In this document: positions 17,988 to 29,441 of the stretch, one piece after another
Numbering within the stretch: position 1 is the stretch's first letter
Layout: each line of letters begins with the position of its first letter
NCBI RefSeq assembly: GCF_900115295.1
Contig: NZ_FOVZ01000005.1
Coordinates: 310,001-374,000, forward strand
Length of the DNA: 64,000 nucleotides
Direction of reading: 5' to 3'
Source of the DNA: Sphingomonas sp. OK281
GTDB taxonomy: Bacteria; Pseudomonadota; Alphaproteobacteria; Sphingomonadales; Sphingomonadaceae
Notes under the pieces: generated by a model
What the model was told of the DNA's origin: nothing
Seen by the model: the letters and a program-made list of their open reading frames with translations, nothing else
Databases searched by the model: none
Translations under genes and position numbers: made by a program

Positions 17988-19285
17988 CACCAGCGGGTCT
18001 CGAATCGGTTGCGGAGGTAGATCGCGACGCCGTTCATCGCGAGCAGGAACACGAGCAGGACGATGATCGCGGCGGAGGTCTTCTCGACGAAGCCGCGGCT
18101 GACCTGATCGGACCAGAGGAAGATCTGGACGGGCAGCACGGTCGCGGGATCGCTTAGCCCGGAGGGCGGCGCGGCGATGAACGCGCGCATGCCGATCATT
18201 AGCAACGGCGCGGTCTCACCGAGCGCGCGTGCCATGCCGATGATCGTGCCGGTGAGGATGCCAGGCAAAGCGAGCGGCAGGACGTGGTGGAAGACGACCT
18301 GCACCGGCGACGCGCCGATGCCGAGCGCGGCGTCGCGGATCGACGGCGGCACCGCCTTGATCGCGTTGCGGCCGGCGATGACGATCACCGGCATCGTCAT
18401 CAGCGCGAGCGTCAGGCCACCCACTATAGGTGCCGAGCGGGGCATCCCGAACGTCCCGAGGAAGACGGCCAACCCGAGCAGGCCGAAGATGATCGACGGC
18501 ACTGCGGCGAGGTTGTTGATCGACACCTCGATCAGGTCGGTCCAGCGGTTCTTCGGCGCATATTCCTCGAGATACAGCGCCGACAGCACGCCGATCGGGA
18601 AGGCAAGCAGCAACGTGACGATCATCGTCAACAGCGACCCTTTGAACGCACCCCAGATCCCGACGCGGGTGGCATCGGTGGAGTCCGCCGAGGTTAGGAA
18701 GCCCGCGTTGAACCCACGGGTCAGCGCGCCGCTTGCCTTCAGACGTGCGACGATCGCCTCGGCGTCGCGCGTGCCGTTGCCCTTGGCGGCGACGTCGATC
18801 GGGCTGGAGACGGGGACCTCGAATACTGTCTTGCGCTGGAGCAGCGACGGGTCGGCCTTGATCGCATCGCGCACCACCGCCCAGGCGCCGTCGGACAGCA
18901 GGTTGGTGCCGTCCTTGCCGAACGCTTTGGTCGCGGCGAGGTCGACGGTGCCTTCGAGCCCTGCGCCGGCGAGCGCGAGATCGGCGCCGCGACCGACGAG
19001 GCGGGCGGGCTCGATCGGCAGCTTGGCGGCGGAGAGATCGACCGGGAGCGACACGCGTGTCTCGACGAACCCGCTCGCGCCCTGCATCACCATCGTGATC
19101 AGCAGGTAGGCGAGGAACGCGGCGGACAGCCACACCGCGGCGAGCCCGGCGAAGCGGAAGCGGCGCTCGGATGCATAGCGACGGCGGATGCGCGACTGCA
19201 TCGCCTGCGTCGTCCAGTCGGTCGGCACGCGGCGCAGGGGCTCCGCATTCGTCACAGGAATCTGGGGCACGAGCGTGTCACTCAT
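17987..19285 (-). CDS. pstA: phosphate ABC transporter permease PstA
   Basis: 432 residues, longer than E. coli PstA (about 296). The extra N-terminal part has one membrane segment and a periplasmic loop of about 130 residues (DUF3333-like), as in other alphaproteobacteria. The permease domain covers about residues 215-425 with the EAA motif region around [21 protein letters not shown]. The start overlaps the pstC end by 8 bases. Confidence 0.95.
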   Translation of the reverse strand: MSDTLVPQIPVTNAEPLRRVPTDWTTQAMQSRIRRRYASERRFRFAGLAAVWLSAAFLAYLLITMVMQGASGFVETRVSLPVDLSAAKLPIEPARLVGRGADLALAGAGLEGTVDLAATKAFGKDGTNLLSDGAWAVVRDAIKADPSLLQRKTVFEVPVSSPIDVAAKGNGTRDAEAIVARLKASGALTRGFNAGFLTSADSTDATRVGIWGAFKGSLLTMIVTLLLAFPIGVLSALYLEEYAPKNRWTDLIEVSINNLAAVPSIIFGLLGLAVFLGTFGMPRSAPIVGGLTLALMTMPVIVIAGRNAIKAVPPSIRDAALGIGASPVQVVFHHVLPLALPGILTGTIIGMARALGETAPLLMIGMRAFIAAPPSGLSDPATVLPVQIFLWSDQVSRGFVEKTSAAIIVLLVFLLAMNGVAIYLRNRFETRW

Positions 19286-20654
19286 AGGCTTCGCGGTACC
19301 GTTTGACGACGCGCAGCGCGACGATGTTGAGAAGGAGCGTGACCACGAACAGCGTCAGGCCCAGCGCGAACGCGGCGAGCGTCTTGGGGCTGTCGAACTC
19401 GGCCTCACCGGTCAGCAGGTCGACGATCTGCTTCGTGACCGTGGTGGTGCTGGCGAACGGGTTGAGCGTCAGCGTCGCGACACCGGAGGCGGCCATGACG
19501 ACGATCATCGTCTCGCCGATCGCGCGCGACACGGCCAGCAGCACACCGCCGACGACACCGGGCAGCGCGGCCGGGAGCAGCACGCGGCGGATCGTCTCGG
19601 ACGAGGTCGCGCCCATCGCGAGGCTCCCGTCACGCATCGACGAGGGAACCGCCGCGATCGAATCGTCCGCCATCGATGACACGAACGGGATGATCATGAT
19701 GCCCATCACGAGGCCGGCGGCGAGCGCGCTTTCCGACGACGCCCAGCTGATCCCGACCGATACGGCGAGGTCACGCACCGCGGGCGCGACGGTCAGCGCG
19801 GCGAAATAGCCGTAGACGACGGTCGGCACGCCCGCGAGCACCTCGAGGAGCGGCTTCATCCACTTGCGCGTGTTCGGCGCTGCATATTGCGTGAGGTAGA
19901 TCGCGCTCATCAGTCCGAACGGGATCGCGACGATCATCGCGATCACCGCGCCGATGAAGAACGTCCCCCAGAACAACGGCACTGCGCCGAGCGACGCACC
20001 CGGATCGCGCGCGTCGATGACCTGCGGGCTCCAGTGTGTGCCGAACAGGAAGTCCGTGATCGGCACGACCGAGAAGAACCGCGCGGATTCGTACAGCAGC
20101 GATGCGACGATGCCGACCGTCGTCAGGATCGCGATCAGCGATGCGCCGAGCAGCATCAGCATCACGACCCGCTCGACCTGCGTCCGCGCACCGAACCCGG
20201 GTTTGACGCGAGTGAAGGCGAACGCGCCGCCGGCGAAGGCGAGCAGCAGCGCGGCGGCGGTGGCGATCCAGTCGTAGCGCGATTGCGCCGCGGCGTAGGA
20301 CGGGGAGAGCGTCCGCGCGAGCCCGTGGAACGCGCCGAAGCTGCGACCCTCCGCGAGGCTGCGCGCTTCGGACAGGATCGATGCGCGGTCGAAGCCGGGC
20401 GGGGGGAGCTGGATCGCGGCTGGCGTGGCAAGCACCGCATCGGTGACGAGCGCCGGCGCGGTCATCGACCAGATCACGAGGAAGACGAGCGGCGGGATCG
20501 CCGTCCACAGCGCGACGTACCAGCCGTGATGCGACGGCAGCGAACTGAACCGCACGGTGCTGCCGGCGCGGAAGCGGGTGGCGCGGACTCGTGCGGTGAG
20601 CCAGCCGATGAGGCCGATGCCTAGGACGAGGAAGAGAAGAGCGATGGAGGACAT
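19278..20654 (-). CDS. pstC: phosphate ABC transporter permease PstC
   Basis: 458 residues. The N-terminal extension with two membrane segments and a periplasmic loop precedes the BPD_transp permease domain (about residues 225-450; EAA region MGATSSETIRRVLLPAALPG). ATG 20654 opens with MSSIALLFLVLGIG and has GAGG upstream; the open frame continues upstream only into repeat sequence. Confidence 0.95.
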   Translation of the reverse strand: MSSIALLFLVLGIGLIGWLTARVRATRFRAGSTVRFSSLPSHHGWYVALWTAIPPLVFLVIWSMTAPALVTDAVLATPAAIQLPPPGFDRASILSEARSLAEGRSFGAFHGLARTLSPSYAAAQSRYDWIATAAALLLAFAGGAFAFTRVKPGFGARTQVERVVMLMLLGASLIAILTTVGIVASLLYESARFFSVVPITDFLFGTHWSPQVIDARDPGASLGAVPLFWGTFFIGAVIAMIVAIPFGLMSAIYLTQYAAPNTRKWMKPLLEVLAGVPTVVYGYFAALTVAPAVRDLAVSVGISWASSESALAAGLVMGIMIIPFVSSMADDSIAAVPSSMRDGSLAMGATSSETIRRVLLPAALPGVVGGVLLAVSRAIGETMIVVMAASGVATLTLNPFASTTTVTKQIVDLLTGEAEFDSPKTLAAFALGLTLFVVTLLLNIVALRVVKRYREAYE

Positions 20655-20716
20655 CAGGCGTGTCCTCCGAATGCTGCTATTCCGGCATGTACCCGATGGA
20701 GCACCGGGGGGGACTC

Positions 20717-20820
20717 CCCCCCGGCGAAGGCCGGGGTCCAATTGGAAAGGTCGGGGTAACGGGGCGCTGCACACACCAATGCAACGGTCCCCAATTGGGC
20801 CCCGGCCTTCGCCGGGGTGG
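20717..20820. repeat. inverted repeat, family B
   Basis: CCCCCCGGCGAAGGCCGGGG and CCCCGGCCTTCGCCGGGG arms in the pstS-pstC spacer. Confidence 0.85.
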
Positions 20821-20857
20821 TTGTCCTGTCATGCAAGGTTGTGACCGCCAAACTGCC

Positions 20858-20938
20858 GTTCCCCCGCGGACGCGGGGGCCCAGCTAAGTTCCGATGGCAC
20901 GCTTGGCTCCTGGGCCCCCGCTTTCGCGGGGGAACTAG
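20858..20938. repeat. inverted repeat related to family A
   Basis: GTTCCCCCGCGGACGCGGGGGC and GCCCCCGCTTTCGCGGGGGAAC arms. With the preceding repeat it fills the 313-base spacer between pstS and pstC inside the operon; such hairpins could stabilise or attenuate the pstS mRNA end. Confidence 0.8.
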
Positions 20939-20967
20939 GGAGGGGGTGCGGCTTTGCGAGAAACACA

Positions 20968-22038
20968 TCACGACAAAACCGCCGGATCCAGCACGGTCTC
21001 GTTCGCAATAATCGCCGCCGACCGCGCCTGGATCTCAGCCGGCGAAGCAATCAACCCCCGCTTCACCAACGGTCCCGTCGCGCCCCAGTTCGCCGCATAC
21101 AGCTTCAACAAATTCCGCAACCCCGGGATCGCGGTCAGATGCGCCTTCTTCACATAGATATAGAGTGGCCGGGACCCCGGATACGCATTGTCCGCGATCG
21201 TCGCATAGGTCGGCGCGACGCCCGAGATCGACACCCCGTTCACGTCGTCCTTGTTCTCTTCGAGATAGCTGTACCCGAACACGCCGATCGCATTCGGATT
21301 CGACTGGAGTTTCTGGACGATCAGATTGTCGTTCTCGCCCGCATCGACATACACGCCGTCCTCGCGCACCCGCGTGCACAGCGCCTTGTGCGCCTCGGCA
21401 TCGGACTTCGCGAGCGCCTTGGCCGAAGGATCGCTCGCCTCGCACCCTTTGGTCAGGATCAGCTCGGCCAGCGCATCGCGCGTGCCGCTGGTCGCCGGCG
21501 GCCCATAAACCTGGATCGGCACAGCCGGCAGCGCAGGATTGACGTCGCGCCAGACCCGAGCGGTATTCACCTTGCCGCCCGGATTGGCGGCGAGCGCCTT
21601 GTAGAGATCGGTCGGCGTCAGCTGCATCTTCGGGACGTTCTTCGCCTCGGCAAAGGCGATCCCGTCGATCCCGACCTGGATCTCGATCACGTCGCGCACG
21701 CCGTTCTTCGCGCACGTCGCGTATTCGCTCGCCTTCATCCGCCGCGACGCGTCCTCGATATCGGGATGCGCCGCGCCGACGCCCGCACAGAACAGCTTCA
21801 TGCCCGCGCCGGTCCCGGTCGATTCGATCACCGGCGCCTTCGCATCGGGATCGTTGGCGACGAGCTGCTCGGCGATCATCGTCGTGAACGGATAGACGGT
21901 GGAGGACCCGACAGCCGTGATCTGGTCGCGCGAGCCCGCTCCGCCGCCGTTCGCCTGATCGACGCACGCGGCCAGAGCGCCCGTCACTGCCCCCAACACC
22001 CCTAGAAGAACCAACCGCTGCACCAGAATTCCCGTCAT
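20968..22038 (-). CDS. pstS: phosphate-binding lipoprotein PstS
   Basis: 356 residues. A lipoprotein signal with lipobox LAAC (Cys 24) is followed by TAVGSSTVYPF, the typical phosphate-loop start, and PPATSGTRDAL, the second loop. It captures phosphate in the periplasm and delivers it to PstCA. The start lies 35 bases after a Pho box. It is separated from pstC by two repeats, so more PstS than permease can be made from one transcript. Confidence 0.95.
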   Translation of the reverse strand: MTGILVQRLVLLGVLGAVTGALAACVDQANGGGAGSRDQITAVGSSTVYPFTTMIAEQLVANDPDAKAPVIESTGTGAGMKLFCAGVGAAHPDIEDASRRMKASEYATCAKNGVRDVIEIQVGIDGIAFAEAKNVPKMQLTPTDLYKALAANPGGKVNTARVWRDVNPALPAVPIQVYGPPATSGTRDALAELILTKGCEASDPSAKALAKSDAEAHKALCTRVREDGVYVDAGENDNLIVQKLQSNPNAIGVFGYSYLEENKDDVNGVSISGVAPTYATIADNAYPGSRPLYIYVKKAHLTAIPGLRNLLKLYAANWGATGPLVKRGLIASPAEIQARSAAIIANETVLDPAVLS

Positions 22039-22072
22039 GCACCGGCCTTAGCGGTACTTAAGACGATCCTGT

Positions 22073-22101
22073 GTGACAGTTGGGTTACCCTTTTATGACA
22101 C
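22073..22101 (-). promoter_or_regulatory. Pho box for pstS
   Basis: On the minus strand, three 11-base units run GTGTCATAAAA, GGGTAACCCAA, CTGTCACACAG. The first and third match the CTGTCAT-N4 PhoB half-site; the middle is degenerate. A TTAAGT-like -10 follows at the usual distance. The first unit covers the end of phoR. Confidence 0.65.
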
Positions 22102-23311
22102 CGCCTTTTGCCGCGCCGCCGCTCGGCGGCAGGATGACCGAAACTACCGTCCCGACGCCGACCTGACTCGCGATATCGAGCCGTCCGCGGTGACGCTCGA
22201 CGATGTGCTTGACGATCGCCAGGCCGAGCCCCGTGCCGCCCAGCGACCGGCTGCGCCCCGCATCCGCGCGGTAAAAACGTTCGGTCAGCCGCGGGATGTG
22301 CACCGCCGCGATCCCGTCACCCTCGTCGCGGATCGACAGGCGGATCATCCCGGCATCGTCGCGCTTCAGGTCGATCGTCACCGGCGTCCCCGCACGCCCG
22401 TATTTCATCGCGTTGCCGATAAGGTTGTGGAGCATCTGCGACAGCTGGACGCGATCGCCCGACACTGGCGCCAGATTGGGATCGATCGTCGCGACCAGAT
22501 CCTGCCCGCGATCGCCCGCAGCATCGGCCAGCTCCTCTCGCGTATCCTCGACGAGCTGCGCAAGATCGACCGCCTGCTCAGGCAGGCGAAACTTCTCCGC
22601 CTCGATACGCGACAGTGAAATCAGATCCTCGACCAGCCGCTGCATTCGGCGCGCCTCGTCGTCCATTACTTTGAGGAAGCGCGCACGGACCTCGGCATCC
22701 TCGCCCGCCTCGTCGCGCAACGTCTCGATGAACCCCAGGATCGATGCCAGTGGCGTACGCAGTTCGTGGCTCGCATTGGCGACGAAATCGATCCGCATTC
22801 GCTCGGCCGCATAATTGCCGGTCTGGTCGACGAGATGGACGATGCGCTGGCCGTCCGTCGCCTCGCGCAGTCTCATCTCCCAGCGCTGATCGCGCGTGCC
22901 GAGGCCGACCAGTTCGATCGGACGCTCGCCATCGATCGGGCCCGGCGTACCCAGGCGCTCGGCCGCGGCAGGATGGCGGATCGCGACACGGGCATCCTCG
23001 CCAAGGATATGCGCGCCGAGCAATGCGCGCGCGGCCTCGTTCGCCAGCGTCACGCGGCCGTCCTGCACGAGCAGCACCGGCGCGACGATCGCGTCCAGTA
23101 CGTCGTCGAGGATCGAGATGCTCGTCGCGGCGGACGAATCGGGGGCGGGGGCCTCGTCGCCCGTGCCCGCCGCGACCAGCGCGGCGGCGATCCCGCCGAC
23201 CAGCGCGACGATCGCTCCCTGAATGTCCCGCGTGATCGCGAATACCGCAACGGCCGCGACGACGACGACGACGATAGCCCAGAACGTGCGCAGGCCGAAT
23301 CCGGACAACAT
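22085..23311 (-). CDS. phoR: phosphate regulon sensor histidine kinase PhoR
   Basis: 408 residues. Two membrane segments occupy residues about 8-48, then a PAS-like domain (DAIVAPVLLVQDGRVTLANEAA), HisKA with the phospho-acceptor in ASHELRTPLASILGF, and HATPase_c with N box LIGNAMKYG and G box GGTGLGLAIVKH. It phosphorylates PhoB. It is first gene of the operon, with pstS having its own Pho box. Confidence 0.95.
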   Translation of the reverse strand: MLSGFGLRTFWAIVVVVVAAVAVFAITRDIQGAIVALVGGIAAALVAAGTGDEAPAPDSSAATSISILDDVLDAIVAPVLLVQDGRVTLANEAARALLGAHILGEDARVAIRHPAAAERLGTPGPIDGERPIELVGLGTRDQRWEMRLREATDGQRIVHLVDQTGNYAAERMRIDFVANASHELRTPLASILGFIETLRDEAGEDAEVRARFLKVMDDEARRMQRLVEDLISLSRIEAEKFRLPEQAVDLAQLVEDTREELADAAGDRGQDLVATIDPNLAPVSGDRVQLSQMLHNLIGNAMKYGRAGTPVTIDLKRDDAGMIRLSIRDEGDGIAAVHIPRLTERFYRADAGRSRSLGGTGLGLAIVKHIVERHRGRLDIASQVGVGTVVSVILPPSGGAAKGGVIKG

Positions 23312-23479
23312 GGCGTCTCCCTCAGGATCGTTGCCTTAGGATGGATCGGGGCTTGGCGGAATTACCAATTCGCCGGGCGAGTGGGGTGCGTCGCGTTCCG
23401 GCCGCTCCGGCGATCTTCGGTTCGTCGCAAAACCGGGCTTCCACACATGGGCGACATATAGCTGCAACATATCGGGTCG

Positions 23480-23595
23480 AAGGAGTGGGCGTCGCCGCTC
23501 CCTCTCCCCCTGTGGACGGCGACTTGACCGGGTCTCCCCTGTCCCGGTCTTCTCCCTGAACTACGGGGCGATCCTTGCGATCGCCCCGCCTTTTT
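23480..23595 (+). ncRNA. candidate trans-acting sRNA with C-rich loops
   Basis: Three consecutive perfect hairpins on the plus strand: GTCGCCG/CGGCGAC (23491-23497 with 23517-23523) with loop CTCCCTCTCCCCCTG; GACCGGG/CCCGGTC (23526-23532 with 23543-23549) with loop TCTCCCCTGT; and a terminator stem of 10 bp ending in TTTTT (23591-23595). A third C-rich patch TTCTCCCTG is single-stranded. Such pyrimidine loops pair with Shine-Dalgarno sequences in alphaproteobacterial sRNAs such as the CUCCUCCC-type families. There is no credible ORF. The 5' end is a guess. Confidence 0.65.
23564..23595 (+). terminator. rho-independent terminator
   Basis: A 10-bp stem CGGGGCGATC/GATCGCCCCG with a 5-base loop CTTGC, then CC and five T. 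One of the clearest terminators in the window, and no plus-strand protein gene precedes it. Confidence 0.85.
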
Positions 23596-23666
23596 GTGTT
23601 CTGGGAGCGCGCGGGATCGCGGCGCGAGACGTGCGGCAATAACCTGAGATTTTGGAACTCTATCGA

Positions 23667-23792
23667 TCCTCCCCCGCCAGGGGGAGGTGGCAGGCGCTTG
23701 CCTGACGGAGGGGGAGGTAAGGGAAACCTCTGTTCCGGTGTCCTCCCCCTCCGTCGCCTATGGCGCCACCTCCCCCTTGCGGGGGAGGATCG
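23667..23792. repeat. inverted repeat, family C
   Basis: Arms GATCCTCCCCCGCCAGGGGGAGG and CCTCCCCCTTGCGGGGGAGGATC, just past the acnA stop. In 23312-23480, before the sRNA candidate, nothing else was seen. Confidence 0.85.
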
Positions 23793-23802
23793 TAGGGCAG
23801 TC

Positions 23803-26487
<2,685 letters not shown>

Positions 26488-26697
26488 AGGGGTCCTTCCC
26501 GTGGGCGTCGGGCCGCCGGGCGCCGAGGGGAAAGCAGCCGTATAGGCCACGCGGGCGCGTCGGGGACCGAGCGAAAAATGCTGTTACCGCTGGGGCCTTA
26601 GCAAGGGGGAGCGCATCGGGGAAGGGCGCGGGTGCCTGTGCTGCGCGGTAATCTTCTCGACCGGCGGCGGTTCGGCCGTGGGACGTACCGTACCGCG

Positions 26698-27063
26698 CTA
26701 GGCTGAGTCGTCGGACTGATGGATGGCGCTTGCATCGCGGAGGAATCCCTCCATCCGGTCCAGTGCGGACGCCGTCAACGCGATGGCGCCGCCGTCCGTG
26801 TAGGGCTCGATTTGCCCGTCGGCGACGAGATGCGCGAGCCACCGTTGCCCCGCGCCCGGCGGCGTTCCGGTCGCCCGGATCAATTCGTTCTCGGAAACTT
26901 CCTGTGCCTTCGCCTGCGCGACGAACAGCTGCAGCATCATATTCCAGGCGTGCTCGTCGAAAATCTCGCTCGGGAAGACTTCGGCGCGCAGGCTGCGCAC
27001 ATGAATGAGGTTTTCCGCAGTCCGCGATGATCCCGCGTGCGCCGATTCGGGTTCGTTTGCCAT
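26698..27063 (-). CDS. winged-helix regulatory protein, 121 aa
   Basis: Family-like order: a segment with FPSEIFDEHAWNMMLQLFVAQAK, then ENELIRATGTPPGAGQRWLAHLVADG as the recognition helix region, then the wing and DRMEGFLRDASA. This matches small sphingomonad winged-helix (MarR-like) proteins. ATG 27063 chosen; an earlier in-frame start at 27093 is less likely. A palindrome at 27140-27156, upstream of it, may be its operator. The targets are not known. Confidence 0.75.
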   Translation of the reverse strand: MANEPESAHAGSSRTAENLIHVRSLRAEVFPSEIFDEHAWNMMLQLFVAQAKAQEVSENELIRATGTPPGAGQRWLAHLVADGQIEPYTDGGAIALTASALDRMEGFLRDASAIHQSDDSA

Positions 27064-27139
27064 ACCGGATGCTAAGCTCGGCCGATGCGCCACGCCATAG
27101 CCAAAACAGAGGGTAGACTTGATAAAGGATAGTATCTTG

Positions 27140-27156
27140 TGAACTAATCTAGTTCA
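27140..27156. promoter_or_regulatory. palindrome TGAACTA-ATC-TAGTTCA
   Basis: Perfect 7-base arms with a 3-base centre lie between the divergent winged-helix gene and the 49-residue reading frame, a typical operator shape. Confidence 0.5.
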
Positions 27157-27190
27157 TTGAAAGGCCGTGCAAGAGCGGCGATCATCGCGC

Positions 27191-27340
27191 ATGGCCATTG
27201 AGCGCGAAGAGACCGGAGCGTTGCGCGATGCAGTCGCACACGCGCTATCAATCGCCGACGAGCGGCTAAATCATTTGATCGGTGCGCTGCTGGCACAATG
27301 TCTCGACGAACTCGATCGACAGAAATTCCTGACCGGCTGA
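27191..27340 (+). CDS. small hypothetical protein, 49 aa
   Basis: Reads MAIEREETGALRDAVAHALS, then a second amphipathic helix ADERLNHLIGALLAQCLDEL and DRQKFLTG. It looks like a two-helix acidic protein. No strong ribosome site. It is divergent from the winged-helix gene across a palindrome, which is the main support. Confidence 0.45.
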   Translation: MAIEREETGALRDAVAHALSIADERLNHLIGALLAQCLDELDRQKFLTG

Positions 27341-27564
27341 TCGAACGCGCTGGTTTCAAAGGATATTCTTTCATCGGGCAGGGTGGCGCTGGCACGATGC
27401 TCTGTGGGCAGCATGACTTGCCTCACCACGCCGCAAAATCGACCCCCTCCATAAGCCCGGCTCTATAGGCCGGCTTCCTCTAAGCTGTAAAAGCGGGGTA
27501 GCTGCACCGGCAAATGTACAAACGCGCAATTGACTGCCTGGGCAATGGTTGCCATGGCAATGAT

Positions 27565-28035
27565 ATGGCGTTCTACACCAAATCAGATTTCGGGCCGGAC
27601 TGTTCGCTCGGCTACCTCGCGCGGCGAATCCATCAGATCGGGCAGGGCCTGATCGAGCCGGTGTTCGCGGCGGAGGGCCTGTCGGGCACGCAATGGTCTG
27701 CGCTCATGTCCATCCTCGCTGGCCGGGCGGCAACGTGCGCCGATCTCGCGCGCGATCTTTCGCACGACAAGGGCGCGACGACGCGGCTGGTCGACGCGAT
27801 GGAGCAAAACGGCTGGGTTACGCGGTCGCGCGCCAGCGACGACCGGCGTGTGCTCAATCTCGATCTGACGCCCGACGGCGAGGCGGTCGCGATCCGGTGT
27901 CGCGATACGATCATCGAATACTGGAATACCCTGTTGGTCGACTGGGACCGGGCCGAAATCGAGAAGCTGATCGAACTGATGCAGAAACTCCGCACGACGC
28001 TGGACGACGCTCTGACCGAAGGACGCCGCGCATGA
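27565..28035 (+). CDS. MarR-family regulator of the adjacent efflux operon
   Basis: 156 residues. Winged helix with LSGTQWSALMSILAGRAATCADLARDLSHDKGATTRLVDAMEQNGW, then wing SRASDDRRVLNLDLTPDG. MarR proteins repress efflux genes until a phenolic or drug ligand binds. ATG 27565 (MAFYTKSDF) preferred over 27514. The stop overlaps the start of the outer-membrane factor gene (ATGA), so it is first gene of the operon. Confidence 0.9.
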   Translation: MAFYTKSDFGPDCSLGYLARRIHQIGQGLIEPVFAAEGLSGTQWSALMSILAGRAATCADLARDLSHDKGATTRLVDAMEQNGWVTRSRASDDRRVLNLDLTPDGEAVAIRCRDTIIEYWNTLLVDWDRAEIEKLIELMQKLRTTLDDALTEGRRA

Positions 28036-29441
28036 AGATTGGTACCGCCCTATCCCCGATCGCTGTGGCGGGGCTGCTCGCGGGATGCGCGATCCCTGCT
28101 TCGAAGACCGTCGTGGAGCCGGTATCGGCCACGGCGCTGGGGCTGGCGCCGGATGCGGCGCCGGTGATCGCCGCCGATTGGTGGCGGTCGTTCGGCGATC
28201 AGCAGCTCGATCGGCTGGTGCGCGATGCCGTCGCGGGCAGCCCGTCGCTCGATGCGGCGCTGGCACGGGTCGCGCAGGCGCAGGCGGTGCTGTCGACGCG
28301 GCGTGCCGACAATGGCCCCGACGTGACGCTCGACGCGCAGGAGCAGCTCGCGCGGTTGAGCGGTCGTTACACGATCCCGCCGCCCTATGCCGGGTCGACG
28401 CGGTTCGTGGGGTCGACTGCGGCGAACCTCAGCTGGAACCTCGATCTGTTCGGGCGTCAGAAAGCTGCGATCGAGGGTGCGCGGGCGTCGGTGCGCGCGG
28501 CTTCGCTCGACGTCGCGGCGGCGCGGATGGCGCTGTCGGGGGCGGTGGTGCAGACGTATATCGATCTCGAACGTGCCGAGGCGCAGGCTGGTATCGCGCA
28601 GCGGACGATCGCGACGCGCCAGAATTCGCTGCGGCTGGTGAACGTGCGGATCCGCAACAACCTGGCGAGCAAGCTCGACGCGCAGGCGGCGACCACGCTG
28701 CTGGCTCAGGCGCGACAGGCGTTGCTGCGTGCGGAGGCGGCGCAGGTGCTCGCGAAGAACGCGCTGGCCGCACTCGCCGGGCGCGGTGCGGATTATCCGG
28801 CGACGATCGGCGCGACGGCGTTGCGGCTCGACGCGGCGCTGCCGTTGCCGAAGACCGTGCCGGCCGACCTGCTCTCACGACGTGCCGATATCGCGGCGGC
28901 GCAGGCGCGGATCGAGGCTGCGTCCGCCGGGCGTCAGGTCGCGCGGAAGGCGTTCTATCCGAACGTCAATCTGGCGGCGCTGGCGGGGTTCCAGGCGGTC
29001 GGGCTCGGCAATCTGTTCTCGCTCGATGCGGGCACGGTCGGCGTCGGGCCGGCGATCCATCTGCCGATCTTCGACAATGGCCGGTTGAAGGCGGACCTCG
29101 CGGGCGCGACCGCCGCGCTCGATCTGGCGACCGCGGATTATAACGACCGGGTGATCGGTGCGGTGCGCGAGGCGGGTGACGCAGTGGCACGGATCGGGGC
29201 GCTCGACGCGGACCGGCAGCGACAGCGCGAGGTGGTGCGCGGCTATGCCGAGACCGGCCGACTGAACGCGATCCGCGTGTCGAGCGGCCTCGATAGCCGG
29301 CTCGATCTTGTCGACAACGACGTCCGCACGCTGGCCGCCGAACAGGCCGACGCCGACTTGGCCGCCGATGCCGCGCAACAGCGCGTGCAACTCGTACTGG
29401 CGCTGGGCGGTGGTTATGATTTTCAGGGGATGACGCGATGA
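28032..29441 (+). CDS. outer-membrane efflux lipoprotein, NodT family
   Basis: 469 residues. Lipobox LLAGCA (Cys 19), then two OEP repeats. It forms the outer-membrane channel of a tripartite pump. DWWRSFGDQQLDRLVRDAV is the usual N-terminal part; GSTAANLSWNLDLFGRQK lies in the first repeat. The stop overlaps the emrA start (ATGA). Confidence 0.92.
   Translation: MKIGTALSPIAVAGLLAGCAIPASKTVVEPVSATALGLAPDAAPVIAADWWRSFGDQQLDRLVRDAVAGSPSLDAALARVAQAQAVLSTRRADNGPDVTLDAQEQLARLSGRYTIPPPYAGSTRFVGSTAANLSWNLDLFGRQKAAIEGARASVRAASLDVAAARMALSGAVVQTYIDLERAEAQAGIAQRTIATRQNSLRLVNVRIRNNLASKLDAQAATTLLAQARQALLRAEAAQVLAKNALAALAGRGADYPATIGATALRLDAALPLPKTVPADLLSRRADIAAAQARIEAASAGRQVARKAFYPNVNLAALAGFQAVGLGNLFSLDAGTVGVGPAIHLPIFDNGRLKADLAGATAALDLATADYNDRVIGAVREAGDAVARIGALDADRQRQREVVRGYAETGRLNAIRVSSGLDSRLDLVDNDVRTLAAEQADADLAADAAQQRVQLVLALGGGYDFQGMTR

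Noticed and set aside
23445-23480. Promoter for the candidate sRNA (CATATA or AACATAT as -10)
   Set aside because: No convincing -35 at the correct spacing, so not listed as a feature.
27144-27395. Minus-strand frame of 83 codons near the 49-residue gene
   Set aside because: No pattern of a protein; overlaps the better plus-strand frame.
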